A stretch of DNA of 64,000 nt, taken from the NCBI GenBank assembly GCA_016235425.1, contig JACRLC010000067.1:1-64000 (forward strand), written 5' to 3'. Shown in pieces: positions 34,494 through 44,219 of the stretch; positions within the stretch are counted from its first letter, which is position 1, and every line of letters begins with the position of its first letter. The stretch comes from Chloroflexota bacterium (GTDB lineage Bacteria > Chloroflexota > Anaerolineae > Anaerolineales > Villigracilaceae). The position numbers were made by a program, and so were the translations under genes. The notes beneath the pieces were generated by a model. It was not told the DNA's origin. It saw only the letters and a list, made by a program, of their open reading frames with translations, and did not search any database.

Positions 34494-35627
34494 ATGACCG
34501 ATCTCCCCTCCCGTCTCACTGACCTTGCCATCCAAATCCAGCAAATCGCCGCGCCCACGTTTGCAGAAGGTCCGCGCGGCGAATTCGTGCGCGGACTCTT
34601 TCAACAGGAAGGTTTGAAAGATGTCTCGATGGATTCGATTGGAAATGTGTACGCGCGCTTGCCTTCTTCCAACAGTTCAATGGCTGGAAGATTAAGAACG
34701 AGGAAGAACACGCCTCTGATCGTCTCTGCCCACCTGGATACTGTCTTTCCTGAAAAGATCAGCTTACAGGTCAGGAAAGAAGCGGGGAAAATTTATGGGG
34801 CCGGGATCGGGGATAACTCGCTGGGAGTTGCCGCGTTGTTCGGGATTGTCTGGTCGCTTCGTCAACAAAAGATCGAATTGAAACATGATTTGTGGCTCGT
34901 CGCAAATGTGGGCGAGGAGGGATTGGGCGATTTGCGCGGGATGCGCGGCGTGGTCGAGCGTTTTGGAAAAGACGTGATCGGTTATCTCATCCTCGAAGGA
35001 CTCGCGCTGGGACATATCTATCATCGCGCGGTTGGAGTGCGCCGTTATCGCATCCGTGTGCAGACAGAGGGCGGACACTCGTGGTCCGATTATGGGCGGC
35101 CCTCCGCGGTGCATGAACTTGCCGCGCTTGTCACGCAATTGAGCGCCATGCGCCTGCCGCGCGAACCGCGCACCACGATGAACGTGGGAACCATCAGCGG
35201 CGGGACGGGCATCAATGTGCTTGCCTCCGAAGCGATCTGCGAATTGGACATGCGCTCGGAAGACCCGTCCGTGCTGGCGAAGGTGGTCGCGCAGGCTGAG
35301 GATTTGATCCATGCGGTTAACTGCGAAGAAGTAAAAGTTACCGCGGAGGTCATCGGCCAGCGCCCCGCGGGCGAGATTCCTGTAGACCATCCGCTGGTGC
35401 AACTCGGCACGAAATGTATTAGCGAACAGGGCGTGACCCCTGTGCTTACCTCCGGTTCCACTGACGCGAACGCGCCTCTCAGCAAAGGCATTCCGGCGGT
35501 CGTGCTGGGCATCACCACCGGCGGCGGCGCGCATACCACGCACGAGTATATTGACGTCGAACCTGTGGGGAAGGGGATGGAGTCGGTTGTGATGTTTGTG
35601 GGGGAAGTGGTGAACAGTAATCAGTAA
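34494..35627 (+). CDS. M20-family metallopeptidase
   Basis: A 377-residue dizinc hydrolase: HLDTVF (metal ligand and Asp), GDNSLGVAAL, EEGLGDLRGM (catalytic Glu pair) and the C-terminal His in GGAHTTHEYID. A dimerisation domain spans the middle. The longer open frame was trimmed to ATG 34494, where homology begins. It is likely a cytosolic di- or tripeptidase. Its 3' end runs into a heptamer repeat (35609-35633). Confidence 0.88.
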   Translation: MTDLPSRLTDLAIQIQQIAAPTFAEGPRGEFVRGLFQQEGLKDVSMDSIGNVYARLPSSNSSMAGRLRTRKNTPLIVSAHLDTVFPEKISLQVRKEAGKIYGAGIGDNSLGVAALFGIVWSLRQQKIELKHDLWLVANVGEEGLGDLRGMRGVVERFGKDVIGYLILEGLALGHIYHRAVGVRRYRIRVQTEGGHSWSDYGRPSAVHELAALVTQLSAMRLPREPRTTMNVGTISGGTGINVLASEAICELDMRSEDPSVLAKVVAQAEDLIHAVNCEEVKVTAEVIGQRPAGEIPVDHPLVQLGTKCISEQGVTPVLTSGSTDANAPLSKGIPAVVLGITTGGGAHTTHEYIDVEPVGKGMESVVMFVGEVVNSNQ

Positions 35628-35638
35628 TTAGTGCAGAA

Positions 35639-35678
35639 GTTTCGGATTCTATCTTAGAGTTCCGAAACACGATATAAT
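35639..35678 (+). promoter_or_regulatory. Promoter/operator of the toxin-antitoxin pair
   Basis: Inverted repeat GTTTCGGA...TCCGAAAC (35639-35668) directly followed by a consensus -10 TATAAT (35673-35678), 42 bases before the antitoxin ATG. The repeat would cover the -35 region, as in autoregulated toxin-antitoxin promoters. Confidence 0.55.
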
Positions 35679-35719
35679 GATTTTGACGTTTTTACAAGTT
35701 TGCGAAAGGAAAGTTGCTC

Positions 35720-35962
35720 ATGATTTACCCCACTCTGCGTGCCACAGTTCGCAAAGGAAAAATCCAGCTACTGGACGAAATGCAGTTGCCTGAAAATGCA
35801 TTGATTCTGGTCACAGTCATGGATGAAACGGTCATGCAATCGTTGACGCTGGGGGAAAGGTTGGCGGCGGGATTGCAGGACATTCTGCTTGACCGCATCA
35901 TTGAAGTGAATACATCAGAGGAAATGGCCTCGCATTTGGACGAGATTCTGGGCGAGGCGTAG
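35720..35962 (+). CDS. Antitoxin-like protein upstream of a RelE-type toxin
   Basis: An 80-residue protein (MIYPTLRATVRKGKIQLLDE...) with a beta-rich start reminiscent of AbrB-type or DUF2281-like antitoxin N-termini and an acidic helical tail. ATG 35720 follows AAGGAAAG; the frame also opens at TTG 35714. One base separates its stop from the GTG of the toxin frame, the usual antitoxin-first arrangement. No close family could be named from sequence alone. Confidence 0.6.
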   Translation: MIYPTLRATVRKGKIQLLDEMQLPENALILVTVMDETVMQSLTLGERLAAGLQDILLDRIIEVNTSEEMASHLDEILGEA

Positions 35963-35963
35963 T

Positions 35964-36303
35964 GTGGCTTATCGTTTCATTTTTACAGCCTGGTTTGATC
36001 GGGACTTGAAATCGCTTCGCAGGCATGACCCCCAATCTGCGCGGCGATTTTGAGTCTTTTTTGCAGGCATTCGATGCGGAAGCGAATCCCATCATTCCAC
36101 ACACGGGCGGGGCGCGCAAAGCCCGTATGCAAGCCAAAGGACGCGGCAAGCGCGGAGGATATCGCGTGGTTTACTATTTGGTTCAGGGAAATACAGTTTG
36201 GCTTATCACGATGTATGACAAAGTCCAAAAAGAAAACCTGTCCCCCGAAGGGGAAAAAGTCATCCAGCAGTTGATCCGAAAAATACGGGAAGGCATGGCT
36301 TGA
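35964..36303 (+). pseudogene. RelE/HigB-like toxin, frame broken at a C run
   Basis: A toxin of the RelE superfamily. The GTG at 35964 starts VAYRFIFTAWFDRDLKSLRRH, which stops at 36053. The rest (RGDFESFLQAFDAE ... GYRVVYYLVQGNTVWLITMYDK) is in the +1 frame from 36025. Removing one C from the CCCCC run at 36029-36033 joins both into one ~112-residue protein with the RelE pattern KxRxxxxGRGKRGGYRVVYY. Either the toxin is inactivated by a 1-base insertion, the run was miscalled, or the ATG at 36025 makes a short form. Confidence 0.75.
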
Positions 36304-36436
36304 ATCAAAAACAGCAGAGACGCTGTCTCCGCCGCCAGTTGGGGAATGTCCATGCCTCTATTCCCTGCTCACTCACTGCTTACCGATCACTGCCAATTCA
36401 TTTCCCATCACTCGCAAATCGTCAATCCAAAACCTG

Positions 36437-36485
36437 TACTGAGTTTGTCGAAGTATCGTCAATCGTCAATCGTAAATCGTAAATT
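36437..36485. repeat. TTGTCGAAG palindrome plus heptamer tract
   Basis: TACTGAGTTTGTCGAAGTA followed by tandem CGTCAAT/CGTAAAT heptamers. Confidence 0.6.
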
Positions 36486-36500
36486 CTCTACCGTACATCC

Positions 36501-36597
36501 GTCATTGCGAGCCGCCGCTCTTGCACTTTGGCGGCGAAGCAATCTCCCCGTCGGCGGGGATTGCTTCGGGCAAGAACAAGAACGCCCTCGCAATGAC
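36501..36597. repeat. GTCATTGCGAG palindromic element, copy 4
   Basis: Shortest copy (~97 bp): GTCATTGCGAG ... CTCGCAATGAC ends with inner GAAGCAATCTCCCCG / CGGGGATTGCTTC, so nearly the whole element can fold on itself. Confidence 0.85.
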
Positions 36598-36640
36598 GAA
36601 ATTACTCGGTTTTGTACAGTAGAGAAATCGTAAATCGCAA

Positions 36641-38350
36641 TCACTTCAACCCCAACACCTCATACACATCAATCGGATGGGTCTTGCCTTTGACGCTCAA
36701 GGGCATATAGGCCTTTACCTCCACCTCATTCTTGACGCGTTCGTAGGCTTCCTTGCTGAGCAAAATCTGGTTGCGCGCGGCGTTCTCCTGGATGCGCTTG
36801 GTGGTGTTGACCGCATCGCTGATGGCGGTGTATTCGAGGCGTCTCTCGGTGCCGATCAATCCCAGGATCGCCTCGCCGTAATGGATGCCCACGCCGAAAT
36901 CCAATTGCGCGGCGGCGGGCAGTTTCTCGTGCAATTTTTGGATCGCGCCGCGCAAGGCAATGGCGGCGCGCACGGCGCGCAGGGTGTGATCCTTTTGCGG
37001 GATGGGGGCATTGAACCACGCCATCACCGCGTCACCGAGGAACTTGTCAATCGTCCCTTCCTCGGCCAGCACCGCTTCGGCGGCCGCGGCCAAATGCTGG
37101 TTCAACACCGAGACGAGTTCCTCCGGCGATTGCTTCTCGCTGAACGACGTAAAGCCGCGAATATCCGCGAACAGCACGGTGATGTCGGCGCGCTTGCCGC
37201 CGAGCTGCAGGCTGTTTGGGTCGAGTTGATTGATGACCGCCGGGGAGACCATGCGCTCAAAGAGTCTGCGCTGCGCTTCGAGTTTTTTGCGCTCGGTCAA
37301 ATCGTCCAGCACGATGGCAATACCCTGTGTGTATTGTTGTGCGTCTTTGAGCGGCGAGAGATTCAGGCGCCAGTCCACCACGCCGCGTTCGGGCAGGGTG
37401 TGGCTGATCTCGAGGTCCACGATGGGTTTGTCTGTTTGGCGGACTTCTGCCAGGTGCGGCTGGATCTCTTTTGAAAGGGTGGCAAGCACTTCGTCCAGGT
37501 AGTGACCGACGATGTCCATTGATTTGTGCCCAAGGATGGATTCGGCGGCGCGGTTGCAGAGGGTGATCTGATCCTGTATGTCCGCGGTAATGACGCCGCT
37601 GGCAATGGAAGCGAAGACGTTGTCCATCAGATTCTTGAGGCCGGTGACTTCTGCGAGAGTCTGCTTGAGCGAGGAGAATAGACGGGCGTTCTCAATCGCC
37701 ACCGCGGCCTGGTTTGCAAAAGCAACCAACAGGTCCCGCTCTGATTCGGCAAAGATGCCGGCGCGGATGCGGTTATCGGCATAGATCACGCCGATCAGGT
37801 CATCCTTCACTTTCAACGGTACGCACAGGATGGAGCGCAGGTTGAAAGCCACGATGCTTTCCTGCCCCAGGAAACGCTGGTCCTCCTGCGCGTTGGTGGT
37901 GAGGATGGGTTCACCCGAATCGATCACGCGTTGGATGATCGTGCGGCTGATGGTGATGTCGGATGAGTTGATGGATTCCTTTTCCCAGTTGCGTGCCACG
38001 CTCGCGCCCATCTGTCCTTTTTCGTCGCGCAGCATGAGCAGGCCGCGTTCGGCGCGCGTCAGGCGCACGATGTTGTCCATCACGATGCGGAGCACATCAT
38101 CGAGTTCGAGCGACGAGTTCACCACCTGTCCCACGTTGGCGAGGGCGATCAGGTTGCTATGCTCGGTCTCGAAGGCTTCTATTTTTTCGCTGATGCGCGC
38201 AAGCGACGTTTCAAGATTCTCCAGGTTATCCAGCAAACCGGACGGCAGTTTGAATTTGCCTGCCTTGAGATCGGTGCGAATTTTTCCGGCCTGTAAGCCA
38301 AGCGATTGAATCTGGTTGTGAACGGTGGTGGGGCGGGTGTTATCGGCCAT
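36641..38350 (-). CDS. GAF-PAS adenylate/guanylate cyclase (class III)
   Basis: A 569-residue signalling enzyme: coiled N-terminus, GAF domain (about 65-220), PAS domain (about 235-350) and a class III nucleotide cyclase domain (about 385-565) with LFADIRGFTSFSE (metal Asp), LGDAVMAWFNAP (second metal Asp) and EYTAISDAVNTTKRIQENA. It would make cAMP or cGMP in the cytoplasm in response to a GAF/PAS ligand. It lies 18 bases after the transglutaminase gene and probably shares its transcript. Confidence 0.9.
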   Translation of the reverse strand: MADNTRPTTVHNQIQSLGLQAGKIRTDLKAGKFKLPSGLLDNLENLETSLARISEKIEAFETEHSNLIALANVGQVVNSSLELDDVLRIVMDNIVRLTRAERGLLMLRDEKGQMGASVARNWEKESINSSDITISRTIIQRVIDSGEPILTTNAQEDQRFLGQESIVAFNLRSILCVPLKVKDDLIGVIYADNRIRAGIFAESERDLLVAFANQAAVAIENARLFSSLKQTLAEVTGLKNLMDNVFASIASGVITADIQDQITLCNRAAESILGHKSMDIVGHYLDEVLATLSKEIQPHLAEVRQTDKPIVDLEISHTLPERGVVDWRLNLSPLKDAQQYTQGIAIVLDDLTERKKLEAQRRLFERMVSPAVINQLDPNSLQLGGKRADITVLFADIRGFTSFSEKQSPEELVSVLNQHLAAAAEAVLAEEGTIDKFLGDAVMAWFNAPIPQKDHTLRAVRAAIALRGAIQKLHEKLPAAAQLDFGVGIHYGEAILGLIGTERRLEYTAISDAVNTTKRIQENAARNQILLSKEAYERVKNEVEVKAYMPLSVKGKTHPIDVYEVLGLK

Positions 38351-38368
38351 AGTGTTTGTTGGTTTGGG

Positions 38369-40684
38369 TCAAGGGAGATCGTCTTCCAAAGGAATACCCA
38401 GTATGCGGACGCGCCAAGTTTCCAAAACAACCCTTAAAGCGGCGCGGCGTGCGCGGGCGGAATTACCGTATCGCGATGTGAACAAGTTTGTTTGATGTTC
38501 ATCTGCAAGTATATCAATGAAGCTGGAAACGGTCGGCAGGAGATCGCGCAGTCTGGCGGCGCGTTCGGCAGGGGTAACGTGCATGGCTTGCGGATGTCCC
38601 AGCGTTCGCAGGCTCCAGTTGACAGCCTCAAATGATCTTTCGATGGAAGTCAGGTTTGCCCAGTGTGCCCAACGGGTAAGCCAGCGCGGCGGCTGGTTTC
38701 CATTTTTTGCATACCTGCCTGCCAAGTATACCGGTAAACGTTCCGCCAGTGAGTAACGGCGGGTGAGGAAAACGCCAGCGGCGAACATTCCAATGATGAG
38801 CGCGCCATACAGGATGTTGAGCAACAACCTGTTGATGGCGCGGTCAGGATTCAAGTCTGTGGAAGGAGGCGTATTTAGTTTTTCCAGTCCGGCAGGCGGC
38901 AGGTTGTCGCCCAGTTCAGGGATCGGAGTTCCAACGGGCTGGTTGGGCCGTGATTCTTCCTCCACCGGGCGCGCAAGCGGAGCCTGGTTGGCTGTCGGTT
39001 CGAATTCCACCCAGCCAATGCCGGGGAAGTACACTTCCGGCCAGGCGTGCGCGTCTGTTCGTATCACGGTGTAAGTTTGTTCGGCCTCATCGTACTGGCC
39101 TTCCGCAAAACCCACCGCGAGCCGCGCAGGGATGCCAAGCGACCGGAGCATCATCACTTCCGCGCTGGCGTAGTACATGCAGAATCCCTTTTTGTAATCG
39201 AACAACACCCACAACAGCGGATCGCGGTCGCGCGGCAGTTCGGTGAGCGCCGTGCTGTACTCGATTTCCCTTCGCAGATAGGCAGTGATGGCCGTTGCCT
39301 GATCGTAGGGATTATCCATGCCTGCGGTCACTTGCGCGGCGAGCTCGCCGATCTGTGTTGCAATCTCTTGCGGGACTTGCAGATATTGCCCGCTGACCCA
39401 GGCCGGATAATCCTGACCCGCCGCGCGCAAATCTTCAATGGATGGGTTGGCGATCAAGGCGCGGACCTGGTAACTGCTTCCCGTTGTAAGGGCAGGATCA
39501 GCCAGCCAGGCCGTCACGTCCATGCTTTGATCGGGAAGCCTGACCGCTTCCACACTGCCGCTGCGGCTGACCCAAAACGGTTCGGACGGCACATAAAGCA
39601 GGGTCTGTTCTTTCAATCGCATCGTAACGGTGAAGCTGACTTCCCTGCGCGTGTCCGTGTCTGCCAGGTCGAGGCGATCATCCGCCGCATTGAAATTGCT
39701 GACACTGGTTGACTCGCTCGTCCATTTGCCGTTAACGTAATGATCGTACACGCGTCCGCGCCAGTAATAGCGCGGCGGCTCTTCCCTGAGGACTCCCTCC
39801 ACTGTCACAAACAATATCGGCGCGGTTCCCTGCGCGGCCACCCTGCCCAGCGAAAGCTGGTCTCCATAAAAGTTGGTGCTTTCCTTCGAGCCATATGGAG
39901 ATTCCAGCGCGCTGACGGCATTGGAGAAACGTTCGCGGAACGGGCGGACAAATCGATTCCATTTTGCCGCGGCGGAATTCCATTCGGAGATGGAAACCGG
40001 GATCGTCCACGTAATGAATACGGCAATGACTGCCAGCAAAAGAAATTGACGATTGATGTCCTGCGCTGAATCGGGCGAGAGGAACACGCGCCGGAGATTC
40101 CAGCCTTCCTTCTCGCGCACGAAGTGTATCCGTCCCAACATTAACAAGGCTATAAAACTGAAACCCGCCATGAGCCATAAGCGGCTTGGGAAAAACGAGT
40201 CGTAGGCCTGTATGATCAAGGTCGCCAGCCCCGCGAGCGCGAGCGCAGCCAACACATTTCCCTGCCGCGTCAGCCAATAGCCGGAGGTAAGGGCAAGCAT
40301 CCAAAACGCGATGGAGATCAAAGCCACAAAGAACAGCGGATCATCCACGGGTTTCTGGACAATGAATTGATCCAGCGAGAAAAACAGCCGCCCGATGACG
40401 ATGCTGAGTTTCTCCAATAGGGGAGCTTCAATCTCGACCGCACCGATCAATTGCAGGGGAATCACTGCCAGGCTGTAGGCAGCCCCCAGCCAAAAAGCAC
40501 TGCGCGATTGAAAGCGGCTGACGCCGAGCGCAAGCCCGATGACGGCTCCAAAAAATGCCAGGGTTTGTGAGAAGTAAAGGTAAACCGTCCAATCCGTGAT
40601 CACCAGTCTCAGCGCCGGAATTTGGATCAGCAATAAAAGAAGCGCGGCGGTGGGAGCATCCCAGAACCGTGATGATTTTTCCAT
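38369..40684 (-). CDS. TgpA-like membrane protein with transglutaminase domain
   Basis: A 771-residue protein with about seven N-terminal membrane helices, a large outer domain with a transglutaminase-like core (catalytic Cys in KGFCMYYASAEVMMLRSLGIPARLAVGF, His in TDAHAWPEVYFPG, third residue as Glu in WVEFEPT) and a further C-terminal membrane helix before a cytoplasmic tail. This is the TgpA / DUF3488-type layout, usually acting on cell-surface proteins and often next to a DUF58/MoxR pair, absent here. ATG 40684 was chosen because the longer frame crosses into the divergent gene. Confidence 0.87.
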   Translation of the reverse strand: MEKSSRFWDAPTAALLLLLIQIPALRLVITDWTVYLYFSQTLAFFGAVIGLALGVSRFQSRSAFWLGAAYSLAVIPLQLIGAVEIEAPLLEKLSIVIGRLFFSLDQFIVQKPVDDPLFFVALISIAFWMLALTSGYWLTRQGNVLAALALAGLATLIIQAYDSFFPSRLWLMAGFSFIALLMLGRIHFVREKEGWNLRRVFLSPDSAQDINRQFLLLAVIAVFITWTIPVSISEWNSAAAKWNRFVRPFRERFSNAVSALESPYGSKESTNFYGDQLSLGRVAAQGTAPILFVTVEGVLREEPPRYYWRGRVYDHYVNGKWTSESTSVSNFNAADDRLDLADTDTRREVSFTVTMRLKEQTLLYVPSEPFWVSRSGSVEAVRLPDQSMDVTAWLADPALTTGSSYQVRALIANPSIEDLRAAGQDYPAWVSGQYLQVPQEIATQIGELAAQVTAGMDNPYDQATAITAYLRREIEYSTALTELPRDRDPLLWVLFDYKKGFCMYYASAEVMMLRSLGIPARLAVGFAEGQYDEAEQTYTVIRTDAHAWPEVYFPGIGWVEFEPTANQAPLARPVEEESRPNQPVGTPIPELGDNLPPAGLEKLNTPPSTDLNPDRAINRLLLNILYGALIIGMFAAGVFLTRRYSLAERLPVYLAGRYAKNGNQPPRWLTRWAHWANLTSIERSFEAVNWSLRTLGHPQAMHVTPAERAARLRDLLPTVSSFIDILADEHQTNLFTSRYGNSARARRAALRVVLETWRVRILGIPLEDDLP

Positions 40685-40798
40685 ATCTTGAGTGTACAAT
40701 GAAGGAAACGGGTCGTCAATTGCCAGCGCATATCCCATCCTTTGCAAAAGTGAGAAGGTTTCGCTTTTGTTTTTGTGTAAAATGACAAGGAGGCACTC

Positions 40799-41794
40799 AT
40801 GGACATTTTGATCGCGAACGGCATCAACTGGATCATTGCAATTCAAGGAATGGGCGCATGGCTTCAAGCGCCCATGCAATTTTTCACGTCGCTTGGCTAC
40901 GAGGATTTTTACCTGCTCCTTCTTCCGATATTGTATTGGTGTGTCGATTCCCGGCTCGGCCTGCGCGTGGGATTGATCCTCATCGCCAGCAGTGGCTTGA
41001 ACAACCTGTTCAAGCTGGCGTTTACAGGGCCGCGCCCATATTGGGTGAGCACGCAGGTGCAGCCATATTCGGCGGAGTCATCGTTTGGCATTCCATCGGG
41101 GCACGCGCAGAATGCCGTCAGTGTGTGGGGCATGATGGCCGCGTATATCCGCAAGCCCTGGGCATGGATCACCGCAATCGCATTGATGTTCCTGATCGGT
41201 TTTTCGCGCCTGTATCTCGGCGTGCATTTTCCGCATGACGTGTTCGCGGGCTGGCTGATCGGCGCGGTCATTCTCACGCTCTTCATCAATTTGTGGAATT
41301 CACTTTCAGCGCGCATTCAAAAGATGACCCTGGGCGGTCAAATTCTATTGGCCTTCGCGGTTTCGATGACCTTCGTCTTGATCGGCGGCCTCCTCGCAAA
41401 CGGGTTGCGCGGCTTTGTGCTTCCCGCGGAATGGATGGAAAATGCGCTTCGCGCGGGGCCCGAACCTGATCCCGTTTCATTGGACGGAATCCTCACCTCG
41501 GCAGGGACGCTCTTCGGGCTGTCAGTCGGCGCGGCGTGGATCATGTCAATGGGCGGGTTCCAGGCCGAGGGTCCGGTTTGGAAGCGTGCCCTTCGTTACG
41601 TCGTCGGCCTGGTTGGCGTAGTCATCTTTTGGATGGGGCTGGGCGCGGTCTTTCCTCGCCAGGAGGAACTGATTTCATACATCCTGCGTTTTCTTCGTTA
41701 TACGCTGGTGGGATTTTGGGTGACGGGCGGCGCGCCCTGGTTGTTCTTTCGTTTCAATTTGGCGTCCCCCGCTGCCCGTGGGGATGCTATCTGA
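40799..41794 (+). CDS. PAP2-family membrane phosphatase
   Basis: A 331-residue membrane protein with all three phosphatidic acid phosphatase motifs: KLAFTGPRP (KxxxxxxRP), PSGHAQ (PSGH) and SRLYLGVHFPHDV (SRxxxxxHxxxD). It probably dephosphorylates a lipid phosphate or undecaprenyl pyrophosphate at the outer face. ATG follows an AAGGAGG-like site (ACAAGGAGGCACTCATG). It is divergent from the transglutaminase gene. Confidence 0.92.
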   Translation: MDILIANGINWIIAIQGMGAWLQAPMQFFTSLGYEDFYLLLLPILYWCVDSRLGLRVGLILIASSGLNNLFKLAFTGPRPYWVSTQVQPYSAESSFGIPSGHAQNAVSVWGMMAAYIRKPWAWITAIALMFLIGFSRLYLGVHFPHDVFAGWLIGAVILTLFINLWNSLSARIQKMTLGGQILLAFAVSMTFVLIGGLLANGLRGFVLPAEWMENALRAGPEPDPVSLDGILTSAGTLFGLSVGAAWIMSMGGFQAEGPVWKRALRYVVGLVGVVIFWMGLGAVFPRQEELISYILRFLRYTLVGFWVTGGAPWLFFRFNLASPAARGDAI

Positions 41795-41800
41795 TATAAT
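41795..41800 (+). promoter_or_regulatory. Candidate -10 of the first Ser/Thr kinase
   Basis: TATAAT 34 bases before the kinase ATG. No convincing -35 at 17-18 bases, so this is only a partial promoter call. Confidence 0.35.
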
Positions 41801-41833
41801 CGCCACCACTACGGCAAAAAAGTTGGGATTCGG

Positions 41834-44047
41834 ATGACCCTCGAACGAGACACTCTTCTTCATAAACGGTATCGCATTGTCGAGATTCTGGGACAGGGCG
41901 GCATGGGATCTGTCTATCGCGCGGTGGATGAGAACCTTGGTGTCGATGTTGCCGTCAAGGAAAACCTCTTTACCACAGATGAATATGCGCGCCAGTTCCG
42001 CCTTGAGGCGGTGATCCTCGCGAACCTGCGGCACCCAAACCTGCCGCGCGTTTCCGACCACTTTGTGGTCGGCGACCAGGGGCAGTATCTTGTCATGGAT
42101 TTTATCGAAGGCGAAGACCTGCGCCAGCGCATGGAACGCCTGGGAACCATCAACGAAGACGACGCCATTCAAATCGGCGCGGCCATCTGCGACGCGTTGG
42201 ATTACCTGCACACACGCAAGCCCTCGATCCTGCATCGCGATATAAAACCCGGCAACGTGAAGATCACGCCGGATGGTCACATCTTCCTGGTGGATTTCGG
42301 CCTTGCCAAAGTGGTGCAGGGCACGCAGGCCACCACCACCGGCGCGCGCGCAATGACGCCGGGCTATTCCCCGCCTGAACAATACGGCACCGCGCGCACC
42401 GATCCGCGCACGGACGTTTATTCATTGGGCGCGACGCTGTATGCTTCGTTATGCGGTGTGATCCCCGAAGACGGGCTTGCGCGCGCGATGGACAACGCGC
42501 AGTTGACGCCTCTTCGCAAACGCAACCCGAAAATTTCTCGCCGGTTTGCCGCGGCGATTGAAAAAGCAATGGCCGTTGATCCTTCGGACCGTTTCCAAAC
42601 GGCGGATGATTTCAAGAAGGCCCTGTTGGGAAGCAAATCCAAGACCCAGCAGTTGACTGGAAATTATACAATTGCGCCGCCTCCGCCTGAGGCATTCTCT
42701 CCGAAGGAAATCATTGAAAATGAAACGAATTTGGATGCGCGCCAGAATGTTGGTTCCGCGCGTTCACCCTCTCCCACGCCTCCTGTGCGCCGCGATGAGG
42801 AACAGCCTTTTGTCTCACCGCTGAAGAAACACAAGGAACGCGAGCGCAAGCGCCAGGCGGCCCTTTTGCGATTCCTGCTGGTGCTGGTTTTACTGGCGGC
42901 GATTGGCGTTCCCATTCTTGCGCCGGCGCTCCTGCCGGATGGTGTGCGCGGTCTCCTTCCCTTCCTGGCCCCGACCAATACTCCCACGGCCACGATCACA
43001 CCGTCCGCTTTGCCTACGGCGACGGAAACTGCAACAGAAACTGTAACTGTGACCGCAACTGATGTGCCTCCCACCGCCACAAATACGCCAACGGAAGGCC
43101 CGCTTCCCATTCTGACCGAGACCCTGATCGCCACACTGATAGAGACTCCCACCCCCACCCTGGCCCCGGCCAATACACCCACGATCGGCGCCACGCCGAT
43201 GGGCGGCGGCTTCGGCCAGGTGGCTTTTGCGTCCATCAAGGATGAGGTCGCTCAGATTTACATGATGGATATAACCGGCACTGAACCTGTGCAGATCACG
43301 AATATGCCCAATGGAGCGTGCCAGCCTTCCTGGTCGCCGGATGGAATGAAACTGGTGTTTGTTTCGCCATGCAGGGGCATGGAAGATATTTACTATAGCG
43401 CCGGCCTTTACATAACCAACGCAGATGGAAGCGGATTAACTCCCATATCAACCGTCCCGGGCGGCGACTTTGAACCGGCCTGGTCGCCGGATGGCACACA
43501 GATCGCCTTCACCTCCCTGCGCGGCAACAAGATGGAAATCTACGTTTACAACGTGGCCGATCAATCTGTTGCGCAATTGACCAAACGCGCAACCGGCGAA
43601 ACTTCACGCCAGGCGTCATGGTCGCCGGACAGCACGCAGATCGTGTATGCCGTCCAGCGCTTTGGCGTCAACCAGATCTGGCTCATGTCCGCGAACGGAG
43701 AAGACCAGCGTCAACTCGTTCGCAGTGGAACCGCGCTCACCGATTATCTCCCAACCTGGTCGCGTGATGGAACGATGATCGTGTTCAACCAGCGCCGCGC
43801 AGACACATTCTCCCTGCCGTATCTCATGAGCATTCAAGCGGTTGATCCTCCAGATGAACAGGGAACGCGTTTGGAATTGAAGGCATTGCCAATAGAAGAC
43901 GCGCAATATTCACAGGACGGATTCTGGATGGTTTACGAAGGCGATAACCGCGACATCCTGTACGTGACTGCCAACGGAGCGAGCCGTACGGTCATCGAGA
44001 CCGGCAAAGGCCCGGCCTTTGATCCTGCCTGGCGGCCTCTAAGGTAG
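41834..44047 (+). CDS. Transmembrane Ser/Thr kinase with TolB-like propeller
   Basis: A 737-residue Hanks-type kinase: glycine loop GQGGMGSVYRA, Lys in DVAVKEN, catalytic loop HRDIKPGNVKI, DFGLAK, APE-like SPPEQYG (about residues 10-270), then a basic juxtamembrane part, one membrane helix (near 345-365), a Pro/Thr linker, and an extracytoplasmic WD40/PD40-type propeller with repeated WSPDG motifs (about 450-735). The propeller probably senses a surface ligand. It lies upstream of a close paralogue. Confidence 0.92.
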   Translation: MTLERDTLLHKRYRIVEILGQGGMGSVYRAVDENLGVDVAVKENLFTTDEYARQFRLEAVILANLRHPNLPRVSDHFVVGDQGQYLVMDFIEGEDLRQRMERLGTINEDDAIQIGAAICDALDYLHTRKPSILHRDIKPGNVKITPDGHIFLVDFGLAKVVQGTQATTTGARAMTPGYSPPEQYGTARTDPRTDVYSLGATLYASLCGVIPEDGLARAMDNAQLTPLRKRNPKISRRFAAAIEKAMAVDPSDRFQTADDFKKALLGSKSKTQQLTGNYTIAPPPPEAFSPKEIIENETNLDARQNVGSARSPSPTPPVRRDEEQPFVSPLKKHKERERKRQAALLRFLLVLVLLAAIGVPILAPALLPDGVRGLLPFLAPTNTPTATITPSALPTATETATETVTVTATDVPPTATNTPTEGPLPILTETLIATLIETPTPTLAPANTPTIGATPMGGGFGQVAFASIKDEVAQIYMMDITGTEPVQITNMPNGACQPSWSPDGMKLVFVSPCRGMEDIYYSAGLYITNADGSGLTPISTVPGGDFEPAWSPDGTQIAFTSLRGNKMEIYVYNVADQSVAQLTKRATGETSRQASWSPDSTQIVYAVQRFGVNQIWLMSANGEDQRQLVRSGTALTDYLPTWSRDGTMIVFNQRRADTFSLPYLMSIQAVDPPDEQGTRLELKALPIEDAQYSQDGFWMVYEGDNRDILYVTANGASRTVIETGKGPAFDPAWRPLR

Positions 44048-44064
44048 AGAAAACATGGCCTGAG

Positions 44065-44097
44065 AACTTCCCCATCCCGCTCATGGATGGGGAAGTT
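44065..44097 (+). terminator. Terminator after the first Ser/Thr kinase
   Basis: 13-bp stem AACTTCCCCATCC / GGATGGGGAAGTT with a 7-nt loop, then TTG; 18 bases after the stop. Confidence 0.7.
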
Positions 44098-44219
44098 TTG
44101 ATTCCCAACTAAATTGAAAGTAAATCGAAACGAACTGCGGGAAAATGTGAAGTAGAATACACCCGTTCCAATAACCAAACCAAAGCTCACGGGCAACAAA
44201 ACCTGCAACATACCTGCCG

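Larger units (their letters stand above)
36304..36640. other. Repeat-filled gene-free interval
   Basis: About 337 bases between convergent genes. It holds a TTGTCGAAG palindrome (36437), a heptamer tract (36455-36485), and the GTCATTGCGAG element (36501-36597) nested in an outer inverted pair TTCTCTACCGTAC / GTACAGTAGAGAA. No gene is seen. Confidence 0.7.
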
